NCBI RefSeq assembly: GCF_000010645.1
Contig: NC_011565.1
Location: 634,001-698,000, forward strand
Length of the DNA stretch: 64,000 nt
From: Candidatus Azobacteroides pseudotrichonymphae genomovar. CFP2
GTDB lineage: Bacteria > Bacteroidota > Bacteroidia > Bacteroidales > Azobacteroidaceae
Reading direction: 5' to 3'
The notes under the pieces are model-generated. The model was not told where the DNA came from and did no database searches. It was given only the letters and a program-made list of their open reading frames with translations. A program made the translations under genes and the position numbers. This document shows positions 31,185-40,890 of the stretch, piece by piece; position 1 is the first letter of the stretch; the number at the start of each line of letters is the position of its first letter.

Positions 31185-31514
31185 ATATTGAATTAGTTTA
31201 CAGATTGTTGTACACGATTTTATCTTTTGCGATAAATAATTATAGATGTGTAACTAGAAAGTATTTTTAGAGTTATTTCAGTGCAAGACTATTAAGTATA
31301 ATAAATACTAATTATGTATAATTGTCATTATCACTTCTAAAACAGATTGCATTTTCACAATATACATTTTTTAAAAATCGTTATAATTTCCAATTTTTCA
31401 GATAGGGTAGAAGACCCCAAAAGACCGAAATATTATCAGAAGATACAAAACAGGCAATAGTCTCTTTTCGTTGACTATCTAAAAATTATAGAACATTTGA
31501 TTTTTTAATGATTA
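31185..31514. other. Intergenic, nothing recognised
   Basis: 330 bp of AT-rich sequence between the nucleotidyltransferase and DUF1015 genes. No convincing promoter, terminator or ORF. Confidence 0.5.
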
Positions 31515-32420
31515 TTAAAATAACTTTTTAGGATATTCCCCTCTTTTGATTAAATCTCGAATCTTAGAAACTACCGATGCTCGTTCTTCTAAATAAGTTA
31601 TTCCAAACCATTGAGATGATGTTTTTAATACTTGTACTTTTACTTGTTTATTTGTAATTAATTGATTAACAACAGATGGAATAAAAAATTCAGCTTTAAG
31701 ATTATTTTGATTCTTAATAAGAAAATCAATAAATAAATTTTCTGAATAATTAAAATATTCGGGTGTAAATCCCCACATATTCATAGAGACAGGGGTATCT
31801 TCATCTATAGTAATCCAATTATTTATGTCATCTCTGTATTTTACCTTTCCATTGTTGTCACTAATGATATAATTACGTTCTGTGATAAAAGCTAAAAACC
31901 CATCCTTGCTTGTTTCACAGATACCTCGTGCTACAGCACCACTTTTAGATAAAGTATTACCTAGTTTGTAACTAACCATAATGTAGCTGTTTTGCTCTCT
32001 TTTGAGAGAGCCTAAGTAATAGGCTAATATCTTAAAGCTATCCTGTCCATAAAAGTCATCTGCATTAATTACAGCAAAAGGCTCATGTATTATTTCTTTT
32101 CCCATCATAATAGCATGATTAGTTCCCCATGGTTTAATTCTTTTTGTATTTAGTGAGAATCCATGTGGCAATTTATCCAAAGATTGGAAAACGATTTCAG
32201 TTGGTACTACGTGTTCGTATTTTTTCAAAAAATTCTCCTTGAAATCTTTTTCAAAGGATTTTCTAATAATAAAAACAACCTTGTCAAACCCATTCCTCAC
32301 AGCATCGAAAACTGAATAGTCCATAATAGTTTCTCCATTTGGGCCCAATCCATCCAATTGCTTTAATCCCCCATAACGGCTTCCCATTCCTGCTGCCAGG
32401 ACGAGTAATGTGAGCTTCAT
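31515..32420 (-). CDS. Sugar-phosphate nucleotidyltransferase
   Basis: 301 residues from ATG 32420. This start gives the canonical opening MKLTLLVLAAGMGSRYGGLK; the longer frame from 32501 adds 27 hydrophobic residues absent from the family. Nucleotide-binding LAAGMGSRYGG and metal-binding INADDFYGQD are present. The protein belongs to a Bacteroidales group of NDP-sugar pyrophosphorylases, but the sugar cannot be read. It lies 109 bp downstream of metY. A role in cell-surface sugar activation is inferred. Confidence 0.82.
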   Translation of the reverse strand: MKLTLLVLAAGMGSRYGGLKQLDGLGPNGETIMDYSVFDAVRNGFDKVVFIIRKSFEKDFKENFLKKYEHVVPTEIVFQSLDKLPHGFSLNTKRIKPWGTNHAIMMGKEIIHEPFAVINADDFYGQDSFKILAYYLGSLKREQNSYIMVSYKLGNTLSKSGAVARGICETSKDGFLAFITERNYIISDNNGKVKYRDDINNWITIDEDTPVSMNMWGFTPEYFNYSENLFIDFLIKNQNNLKAEFFIPSVVNQLITNKQVKVQVLKTSSQWFGITYLEERASVVSKIRDLIKRGEYPKKLF

Positions 32421-32529
32421 AACTTGCAAAAAAAAAGCCAAAAATGTGTATACAGATTTTAAAAAAGTTCTATTGAGAAGTAGAAACAAGAGTTTTTGCA
32501 ACCAAATTCAGCGGTTAGACTTGCAGTCT

Positions 32530-33855
<1,326 letters not shown>

Positions 33856-33955
33856 TTATAAAAATATTTCCTCATTCCCCTTATTTCATATCACTTGCAC
33901 ATGGGAAAAGACCGGAGCTACTACTTCTTCGTGGGTATCACTTCTCAAAAGTGGC

Positions 33956-33983
33956 ATGCCTACCAATTCATGCCTACCAATTC
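33956..33983. repeat. 14-bp tandem duplication upstream of metY
   Basis: ATGCCTACCAATTC occurs twice head to tail in the putative metY leader. Confidence 0.88.
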
Positions 33984-34010
33984 TAGACAATTGGGCTCGT
34001 TTTACTCGTA

Positions 34011-34057
34011 ATGATTGCAAAAACTTGTCTTTATGTTCTTTTTAGGAACAATCATTA
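34011..34057 (-). promoter_or_regulatory. Structured element upstream of metY
   Basis: AATGATTG (34011-34018) pairs with CAATCATT (34050-34057). Nested inside, GTTC (34036-34039) pairs with GAAC (34047-34050) across TTTTTAG, overlapping the outer arm by one base. This could be a folded 5' leader or an operator about 180 bp upstream of metY. I looked for SAM-I and SAM-II riboswitch cores and did not find them. Confidence 0.3.
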
Positions 34058-34589
34058 TCAGCGCCTTTACTGCTTTAATTAAAGCAACATGACAACATGA
34101 CACGTTGTTAACAACACTTCAGCAAATTTACAAGATCGAAAGCACAAACACGAAGGTACTCAATCTAAATTATATTTCATGAGAATATTGTTTTTTAGAA
34201 ACATATTTTTTTAAATATTTTGTGTCATGCCTAGCATAACTGCAGAAAATAAAATTTTGAACAATACAATACTAATTATAGTTCCATGTAATTCTCTAAA
34301 ATTTTTCACAGGGAATACGTTGGCGTTAGAGTTTTCAATTAGAACTTCCTTAAAAAATAATTTAGCTTGGAATTTAAGTTTCCAATTTGTTGCTAGTTAG
34401 CAAAAATATTAATTAATCGTTTGGGCAATCTATAGCTGTGTAGGATGGATTAAAAGTTGATGTTTATACTATAAAACTTTTAAATAGGATGATGGTTAGT
34501 CAAATTAAAACTCGTTCACTAGTATTGTATGGGGATCATATCTTAATGTATTTGAGATACTCAAAAGTTATATTTACTCAATCGTGTTT

Positions 34590-34967
34590 TTACTCCCAAA
34601 TAAAGTAGGGACCTAAAACACGATTGAAATAAACTGCTTGAATTTCGTCAAATTCCTTGATATTTAAATATTTTTCCCAGGTTTCAGCATTACGATGGGT
34701 TTAGGAGTTATTCACTCTGCATCGCTTACACCTTTTTACATAATTCCGTTGTAGTGGAATATGTTTCACCTTCTTTTATTTTACTGAAAACTGCTTTGAA
34801 AGGACATTTTTTTACTACTGGTGGAACTTACCTACTTTTAGGTAATTGCTTTCGATTTGGGGTTTTCCTTTAGTTCTTTTACAGATACAGAGAAAATGCA
34901 ATGCATTGCATTGCCCTGTTGCTGCAAAGAGGATAGGAAACATTGCGATTAAGATCAGTTTTTTCAT
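34590..34967 (-). pseudogene. Remnant of a small secreted protein
   Basis: ATG 34967 begins a clear signal peptide, MKKLILIAMFPILFAATG, followed by QCNA. The frame breaks about 45 codons in. A later frame near the end reads NAETWEKYLNIKEFDEIQ and VYFNRVLGPYFIWE before a stop at 34590. So it looks like one secreted protein of about 120 residues broken by stops and frameshifts. Family unknown. Confidence 0.55.
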
Positions 34968-35006
34968 AGTTGTTTTAGTTTATTGTTAATTTTATACGTT
35001 CATTAT

Positions 35007-35030
35007 CCACTGTTCCATGTGGAACAGTGG
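35007..35030. promoter_or_regulatory. parS-like palindrome (possible ParB site)
   Basis: CCACTGTTCC-ATGT-GGAACAGTGG: 10-bp perfect arms. The core TGTTCCATGTGGAACA (35011-35026) differs at one base from the widespread bacterial parS form TGTTCCACGTGGAACA. It lies between two small degenerate secreted-protein ORFs, where it could equally be a terminator hairpin. Confidence 0.4.
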
Positions 35031-35062
35031 TAATGGAATTAGTCTCTTATTTTTGATATGCT

Positions 35063-35194
35063 TCAAAAGCATGTCATTCCGCAACATTCTGTGGTAAAAC
35101 TGTATGTATAGACTCCTTTCTCCGACTTACCATGTATCTGTATTGGTAAAGGGAATGCTTGGGGAAGGATAGAGGTTGAAATAAGTTTTTTCAT
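35063..35194 (-). CDS. Small ORF with N-terminal signal-like segment (43 aa), probably degraded
   Basis: ATG 35194 opens MKKLISTSILPQAFPLPIQ and ends TTECCGMTCF. Its first codons resemble those of the neighbouring remnant at 34967, which suggests two related secreted peptides in tandem. Three cysteines lie at the C-terminus. Length and setting suggest a truncated gene, but a genuine small secreted peptide cannot be excluded. Confidence 0.3.
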   Translation of the reverse strand: MKKLISTSILPQAFPLPIQIHGKSEKGVYTYSFTTECCGMTCF

Positions 35195-35474
35195 AACTAA
35201 TATTAAATAAGAATGATTCCTTGTAAGTCTTTTCATTTTTTTTGATTAAGTCTTTGCAAGCGAAAAATTCATTTATATGAGTATATTGAGGAGAAGAAGA
35301 ACCCTGATTAGCTAAATATTTTTATTTACAGTCTTTAGTAAACTGCTTCATATTCGACTTTATTTAATCAAACGATATGGAATTTATCTGATAATCTTAG
35401 TGGATTGGGCATTATTTATTCAAGGAACTGATGCAGCTATGCTTTCCATTTTATAAACTTGAGACTGTTGAGTT

Positions 35475-35741
35475 TCAAATGTAATGCAGGTCTGCATTAG
35501 ACCTCCTTAAGTTTTTTGCAAATCTTTCATCAGTTCTTTTGATCATTTGCTGTGCTTCTTTGACGACATAATCTACGAATCGCACCGATCAATCTTCTAG
35601 GATAGGAACATTTTTGTTATATATCGTTTTTGAATAAGCCCCCTGACTAAAGAGAAAATCAGCTTGTATTTGACTTGGTAATAGTTTTTCAAGCTTGATT
35701 TACTCGTTTGTTACGATATATTCTTTATGATCAAATTTCAT
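35475..35741 (-). pseudogene. 89-codon frame interrupted by two stops, unknown
   Basis: From ATG 35741 one frame reads MKFDHKEYIVTNE, TAA, IKLEKLLPSQIQADFLFSQG, AYSKTIYNKNVPILED, TGA, SVRFVDYVVKEAQQMIKRTD, ERFAKNLRRSNADLHYI, stop. All pieces stay in one frame with no indel, so the decay looks recent (Gln to TAA; Trp or Arg to TGA). No family recognised. Confidence 0.5.
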
Positions 35742-35831
35742 GATCAAAATTGTTGATGATATCAAAAGAATTTATCAAAGATTGGTAAGACAATAGAATA
35801 ATTAAGAGAAGTAGACGTAGACTTGCGGAAG

Positions 35832-35869
35832 TTGGAAGATGACAAGGCCTTTGGAAGATGACAAGGCCT
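35832..35869. repeat. 19-bp tandem duplication
   Basis: TTGGAAGATGACAAGGCCT occurs twice head to tail (35832-35850, 35851-35869). Confidence 0.9.
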
Positions 35870-37444
35870 TTAAATTTTTTATATTAAGATAAAAAATAGG
35901 CAAAATAGGCAAAAATTATTTTTTGATCTGCCTGATATCTGATGTATGGGCAGCAAATATTGCATGGATGGATAGTTTGGTAAAATTGTTCATTATCATT
36001 TCTAATAATGAATACAGATGTTCAAGGCATTCATTTATATCAGTCGCTGACATTCAGATAATTTTTGTACTTTTTTGTGAGCTTGATGTTGAAATTTTTA
36101 AACCTTTTGGAATCCAATTCCTTGATTTTTGCATATCTATCGTTGTTGGGATTGTCAATATTTCCCTCCCTCTATATATAAATTCGTATTTAATCATCCG
36201 AAACAACTCGCTGATCTTTCTTTAATGGTTTGTACCACTTATTGTGTGGTATTGCATGAAGTTAGTTATTCCTTTTTTTTAAAGTATATGAAAAGAGACA
36301 TCGTTTATATGGTTGTTACTACTGGAATGCAGTTAATTTAAAAAAGAAGGGGTTGGACTAATTAATTTATATTTACAATGTATTCGCTTTTTTAGCTACG
36401 ATGTGAGAAACCTCCAGCACTGTGTGATTGACCTCCAACTTCTCTACTCCAGGAATTATTTTTCTTTTGGTGATTATGAAAGCTAGGAATTGGGGAAAGA
36501 CGTCATAATGATATTTGTCTTGTCTTTTGACAAATGATTGGCATACTTAGGGGAACGAATCGATAAACGTTATTCTTTCAAAAAAAATTATTTACTCGCT
36601 TTTATTTTTCTGTATTATATTATGCAGACGTCCTTCCAAAGATAACTTACAAACCACCGAACAGAGGAATAAAAAGGAACAGAAAATGTAATAAGCGTAG
36701 AATAATTGGTGAAAGCAATTGGGAAAACTAAAAGAATCCCAATCATCACTTCAAACGTATGATATAGATAATATAAAACGTACTCATATCATTTGTGATA
36801 ATGATAAAAAATAGAATACATTGGGATTACTGCAAATGTGGGAAATAATTTCCAAGATTCTTCAAGATCTTAGTGTATTAGGAATAATAAAAAATAACAA
36901 TAAAATTGCAGTCTATCTTTTGTGTTTTATAGAATGGTCTATTTACTTTTTTGTTTGGTTACATATAGAGTTATTAAACCATTAATTCCCTTTATTAAAT
37001 GTAATTATTGCAATTTTTTTCGATTTGCAATGCAAAATCTGTTCCAAAGATTTTGCACTATTGGGATAAATAGGATAAAGTTTGAAGAAAGGACTGACTA
37101 TTGTTTCAACAGAGTAGATTTGAAATTAAGTACATAAAAGGAGTGCACGAATGTTTTTTTTTTGTGTAAAAGATTCAATGTTACGAAGTATAACATAATA
37201 TTCTTTGGAATCTTAAAAAAGAGAAGAGTTAGTTTATTTGTTTCTTTAATTAATTACCGTGTGTCAAGAATTACATTTAAGCATTGATGATATGATGAAA
37301 TATTTTTGTCGAAATAACAAAAGGATAGATTATTTCCCTTGGATTTTTCAAAAATGAGATAAAGAGACTAGTGAACCCTACTGACAAATAATAGTAAGAG
37401 TTCAAGTACATTGCAGTGAGCATTACAGTGATGATAAGAATGAA
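35870..37444. other. Decayed region upstream of nifV, no intact gene
   Basis: Apart from the tail remnant at 36392-36502, all frames are short. On the minus strand around 36070-36150 a frame reads NIDNPNNDRYAKIKELDS then KRFKNFNIKLTKKYKNYL, likely former coding sequence of unknown family. Confidence 0.5.
36392..36502 (-). pseudogene. C-terminal remnant with Gly/Ser/His-rich tail
   Basis: A minus-strand frame of 37 codons ends SWSREVGGQSHSAGGFSHRS, stop. Upstream on the same strand (about 36950-36600) hydrophobic stretches such as MIGILLVFPIAFTNYSTLIT appear in other frames. The original was therefore probably a membrane protein with a Gly/Ser/His-rich tail, seen for example in TPM-domain proteins. 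The His-x-Ser spacing also recalls substrates of the Hxs system in this window, but the evidence is thin. Confidence 0.3.
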
Positions 37445-37480
37445 AATTCCTAATGAATTATATGTTCTTCATTAGGAATT
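37445..37480 (+). terminator. 13-bp perfect hairpin upstream of nifV
   Basis: AATTCCTAATGAA (37445-37457) pairs with 37468-37480 around a 10-base loop. It closes the decayed region and precedes the nifV promoter area by about 200 bp. It could insulate nifV from upstream transcription. No strong T tract follows. Confidence 0.4.
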
Positions 37481-37689
37481 AGAAGTTTGATTTTAAAACA
37501 AAATATCATAATTATATTTTATGATATATTTAACAATTGTAATGAACAATGTTCTTTCTTACTTTTATCGAAAATGGTTAGGAGGGGGTATTTAGACTTT
37601 AATTTAAAATTGATGAAAGGAAGTAAGGGATTTATGTTAGTTATTATTCATAAGTTTATGAATGCAAGTGGTAATTTTCAAAACGATAA

Positions 37690-37705
37690 TTGGCAGTTTA
37701 TTTGT
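37690..37705 (+). promoter_or_regulatory. Candidate sigma54 (-24/-12) promoter for nifV
   Basis: TTGGCAGTTTATTTGT has the TTGGCA of the -24 element and TTG of the -12 element at the right spacing (first G of GG to G of the -12 doublet is 12 bases). The -12 GC is GT here, one mismatch to a key dinucleotide. The start site would be about 90 bases before the nifV ATG. No NifA upstream site (TGT-N10-ACA) was found in the preceding 200 bases. Confidence 0.4.
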
Positions 37706-37808
37706 CCTATTCTAGAAGAAATCTAATTTTTGGATTGTTTTTTTGTTTATGATATTTGTTTGTGATATTTAATGAAAAATGATCAGTTATTAATTCGTAA
37801 TAATTTTC

Positions 37809-38933
37809 ATGGGTTATTTCCCCTTTTTGATAGACTCTACTCTTAGGGATGGAGAACAGGCTCCTAATGTCGTTTTTCTTCGGAAAGAAAAGATTCGGTT
37901 GGCACAAATGCTTAGCGAAATAGGGATAGATGAAATAGAGGTTGGTATCCCTGCAATGGGAGAAGATGAGTGTAATACTATACAGAATATTGTTCGTTTA
38001 AAGTTAAGACCAATTATTTCTGTTTGGAGTAGGGCGATAAAAAAGGATATAGAACAAGCTAGTACACTTGGAGCAACATGTATACATATTGCTTTCCCTT
38101 TATCTGATATTCAACTACAAGCAATTAATAAGACTTATGGATGGGTGGAAGATACATTTAGCAAAACAATTCAATGTGCCAAGAACTTATTTGAACGGGT
38201 GAGTGTAGGGGCACAAGATGCCTCAAGGTGTCCAATAGATCGTGTGATTCAATTTATTGATATGGCAGAGAAGTATGGTGTTTTTCGAGTAAGGTTTGCC
38301 GACACTGTTGGGATTTTAACTCCTATTCAAACAATTGAAATTATTCGGACTATCAAGAAAAAAAAAACCAATATGAATATAGATTTCCATGCACATAACG
38401 ATTTTGGTATGGCCACTGCCAATGCTCTTACTGCATATCAGGTTGGTGCGAATTCTTTGTCTGTAACTATTAATGGACTAGGTGAGCGAGCCGGGAATGC
38501 TGCTTTAGAGGAAATCTTAATGGGGTTAAGGCAGATAAACGGGAAAACAAAATATGATCTCTCTACTTTGTTTGATTTATGTCGGTATGTATCAGTCATT
38601 TCTGGACGTCCCTTACCAGATGGAAAGGCTATTTGCGGGAAATTTGCTGTAAGTCATGAGTCGGGGATACATACCCAGGCCATTCTATCAGATATATTGG
38701 CATTTCAACCATTTAACGGAGATATTCTTGGACGTGAAAAATGTTCTATTTTATTTGGGAAACATTCTGGTAAGAGAGCGATTATTGATTTATTAAAGAG
38801 ACAGAATATAGAAGTAGAAGAAAGTAGAATATCGTTGCTTATAGAAAAAATTCGAAATACAGCTAATGTTATTCGGAGAAGTTTATCGTCTGAAGAAGTT
38901 GTGGATTTATACTTAGAAAATAAAGGGATATAG
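37809..38933 (+). CDS. nifV: Homocitrate synthase NifV
   Basis: 374 residues of the DRE-TIM family (LeuA/homocitrate synthase). The N-terminal metal/acid-binding motif is STLRDGEQAPNV, the catalytic barrel contains DFHAHNDFGMATANAL with the HxH metal ligands, and NGLGERAGNAALEE follows. It condenses acetyl-CoA with 2-oxoglutarate to give homocitrate for the FeMo-cofactor. It lacks the long C-terminal regulatory domain of LeuA, and its NifA neighbour supports NifV over a lysine-pathway enzyme. Start ATG 37809 puts LRDGEQ at the usual distance. Confidence 0.92.
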   Translation: MGYFPFLIDSTLRDGEQAPNVVFLRKEKIRLAQMLSEIGIDEIEVGIPAMGEDECNTIQNIVRLKLRPIISVWSRAIKKDIEQASTLGATCIHIAFPLSDIQLQAINKTYGWVEDTFSKTIQCAKNLFERVSVGAQDASRCPIDRVIQFIDMAEKYGVFRVRFADTVGILTPIQTIEIIRTIKKKKTNMNIDFHAHNDFGMATANALTAYQVGANSLSVTINGLGERAGNAALEEILMGLRQINGKTKYDLSTLFDLCRYVSVISGRPLPDGKAICGKFAVSHESGIHTQAILSDILAFQPFNGDILGREKCSILFGKHSGKRAIIDLLKRQNIEVEESRISLLIEKIRNTANVIRRSLSSEEVVDLYLENKGI

Positions 38934-39010
38934 ATAGTATAAAGTCACATTTTTTTCATTATAGCTTGTAATTCAATAGAAATATTTTATGATAATATGA
39001 CAATTTGTAT

Positions 39011-40576
39011 ATGATTTGTGATAGAATAGGGAGGGGGAAATGCTGTGCTGAAGCTGATTTGACATTTCTATCTAATATGGGTGATTTGTTAAATGAAATG
39101 GAAGATCCTAAGGATGCTTTGGAAGGGATTTTGAAAAATCTTTGTGGTTTTCTAAAAGCTTTTGTAGGTATGATTACTTTGCACGATCGTCTTTCAGGTA
39201 TGCTTATGACAAGTGTTTCTTATGGTTTGACTGCCGAAGAAAAAATGAAAGCAATTTATCAAACAGGCGAAGGTATTATTGGTCGTGTCGCAGCGACAAG
39301 AAAACCGGCAATTATTTCTGATATTTCAAAAGATAGTGTTTTTCTCAATAGAACAGGTATTGTTTCTACAGAAAGACCAATGGCTTTTTTGTGTGTTCCT
39401 GTCATTAATAAGAATGAACTAGTTGGAACGCTTTCTATACATAAAGTAAATGATAGAGGAATGGATTTTTCTTATGAAGAAAAAATTTTAACAATTATTG
39501 GTTCTCTTATTGGCAAACATATTTCTGTACGTCGTCGTCATATTGAAGAATTAGAAGAATTACGTCGGGAAAATCAATTGTTGCAATCGCAATCGATTGA
39601 AAAACCCTTTCGCCCCGATAATATGGTAGGTAATTCCGCTTTGATGAGAGAATTATATGGACTTGTTAAGCGGGTGGCACCGACTAATAGTACTGTAATT
39701 ATTCGAGGGGAGAGCGGAGTTGGAAAAGAATTGATAGCTGAAGCTATTCACAAGGCATCCTCTCGTATTAAGAAACCTTTTGTGAGAGTGAATTGTTCGG
39801 CCTTACCTGAAAACTTGATTGAAAGTGAATTATTTGGATATGAAAAAGGGGCTTTTACTGGAGCTGAAAGACAACATAGTGGACGATTTGAATTAGCAGA
39901 TGGAGGTACTATTTTTCTTGATGAAATAGCAGACATTCCTTTTTCTGTTCAAGTGAAACTACTTCGTATTTTGCAACAAAGGCAATTTGAACGTATTGGT
40001 GGAACGCATACTATTCAAACTGATGTTCGTATTGTTACTGCAACTAATCGTAATTTGGAAGAAATGTTACAAAACAATACTTTTCGCGAAGATTTATATT
40101 ATCGTATTCATGTTTTTCCAATTTATGTTCCTGCGCTTCGTGAACGACGAGCAGATATAACTATTCTTACGGATCATTTTATTCAAAAAATTAATAAACA
40201 AAACCAAACAAATGTCAAACGAATTACAAGTGGGGCATTGGATATGTTGATGATGTATTCTTGGCCAGGCAATGTCCGTGAATTGGAAAATGTTATAGAA
40301 CGAGCAATGATTTTAACTACTGATGATGTAATTCATTCTTATAATTTACCTCCTTCATTACAAACAGGTGTTTCTTCTGATACAGTAAAAGTGGGACGTT
40401 TAGATTTGGTATTGGGTAAAGTAGAAAGGCAAATGATTATGGATACATTAATAGCTAATAGGGGTAATGTGGCTAAATCTGCTTTTCAATTAGGAATTAG
40501 TGAAAGAGTTATGGGATTGCGAATCAAAAGATATAATATAAATGTTCTTAATTATAAACATTTATCTAAACTGTGA
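39011..40576 (+). CDS. nifA: Nif-specific sigma54 activator NifA
   Basis: About 521 residues from ATG 39011 (a TTG at 39005 is possible). Domains: GAF (about 15-165), AAA+ (about 200-440) with Walker A GESGVGKE, the sigma54-contacting GAFTGAE, Walker B GGTIFLDEIAD and EDLYYRIHVFP, then a Fis-type helix-turn-helix (GNVAKSAFQLGISERVMGLR). It activates RNA polymerase-sigma54 at nif promoters. Directly downstream of nifV on the same strand, 77 bp away. It lacks an obvious Cys-rich interdomain linker, so oxygen control of the rhizobial type is not expected. Confidence 0.9.
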   Translation: MICDRIGRGKCCAEADLTFLSNMGDLLNEMEDPKDALEGILKNLCGFLKAFVGMITLHDRLSGMLMTSVSYGLTAEEKMKAIYQTGEGIIGRVAATRKPAIISDISKDSVFLNRTGIVSTERPMAFLCVPVINKNELVGTLSIHKVNDRGMDFSYEEKILTIIGSLIGKHISVRRRHIEELEELRRENQLLQSQSIEKPFRPDNMVGNSALMRELYGLVKRVAPTNSTVIIRGESGVGKELIAEAIHKASSRIKKPFVRVNCSALPENLIESELFGYEKGAFTGAERQHSGRFELADGGTIFLDEIADIPFSVQVKLLRILQQRQFERIGGTHTIQTDVRIVTATNRNLEEMLQNNTFREDLYYRIHVFPIYVPALRERRADITILTDHFIQKINKQNQTNVKRITSGALDMLMMYSWPGNVRELENVIERAMILTTDDVIHSYNLPPSLQTGVSSDTVKVGRLDLVLGKVERQMIMDTLIANRGNVAKSAFQLGISERVMGLRIKRYNINVLNYKHLSKL

Positions 40577-40890
40577 TTTAAGAAAGGTGCTATTTGCTAA
40601 TGTTGGTTATAAGTATATGTTGAGAGAAATATTTGTTATCAGTTGTTGGAGTGATCCCTTTTGATCCTGTAATTATTTCGTAAATGATGCCAATCAATGA
40701 AGGTCTCTCATGTAAGTAATTCTGCTATTAAACAATGTATTTAATTAATTTCATTTGTATTTTCTTTTTATAGTTTCATAGTTTCCTTTTATTTTATTTT
40801 GAATTGGTTAACCTTCAAATTTGAAGGTTGTGAATTATATTTATTTTTAGTGTTTGGGATGTATATAGATAATTTAGGAATAAATAGACA
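40577..40890. other. Intergenic region after nifA with a 20-bp palindrome
   Basis: 314 bp. The only clear element is the perfect palindrome AACCTTCAAATTTGAAGGTT at 40810-40829, 61 bp before the LysM-protein ORF. It could be an operator or a terminator without a loop. Confidence 0.5.

Noticed and set aside
35923-36341. Plus-strand ORFs of 100 and 70 codons
   Set aside because: Low-complexity hydrophobic translations; the minus strand shows better protein-like pieces. No family features.
37487-37726. 79-codon plus-strand ORF just before nifV
   Set aside because: It overlaps the candidate sigma54 promoter, has no recognisable domain and its composition matches non-coding DNA. A decayed gene cannot be excluded.
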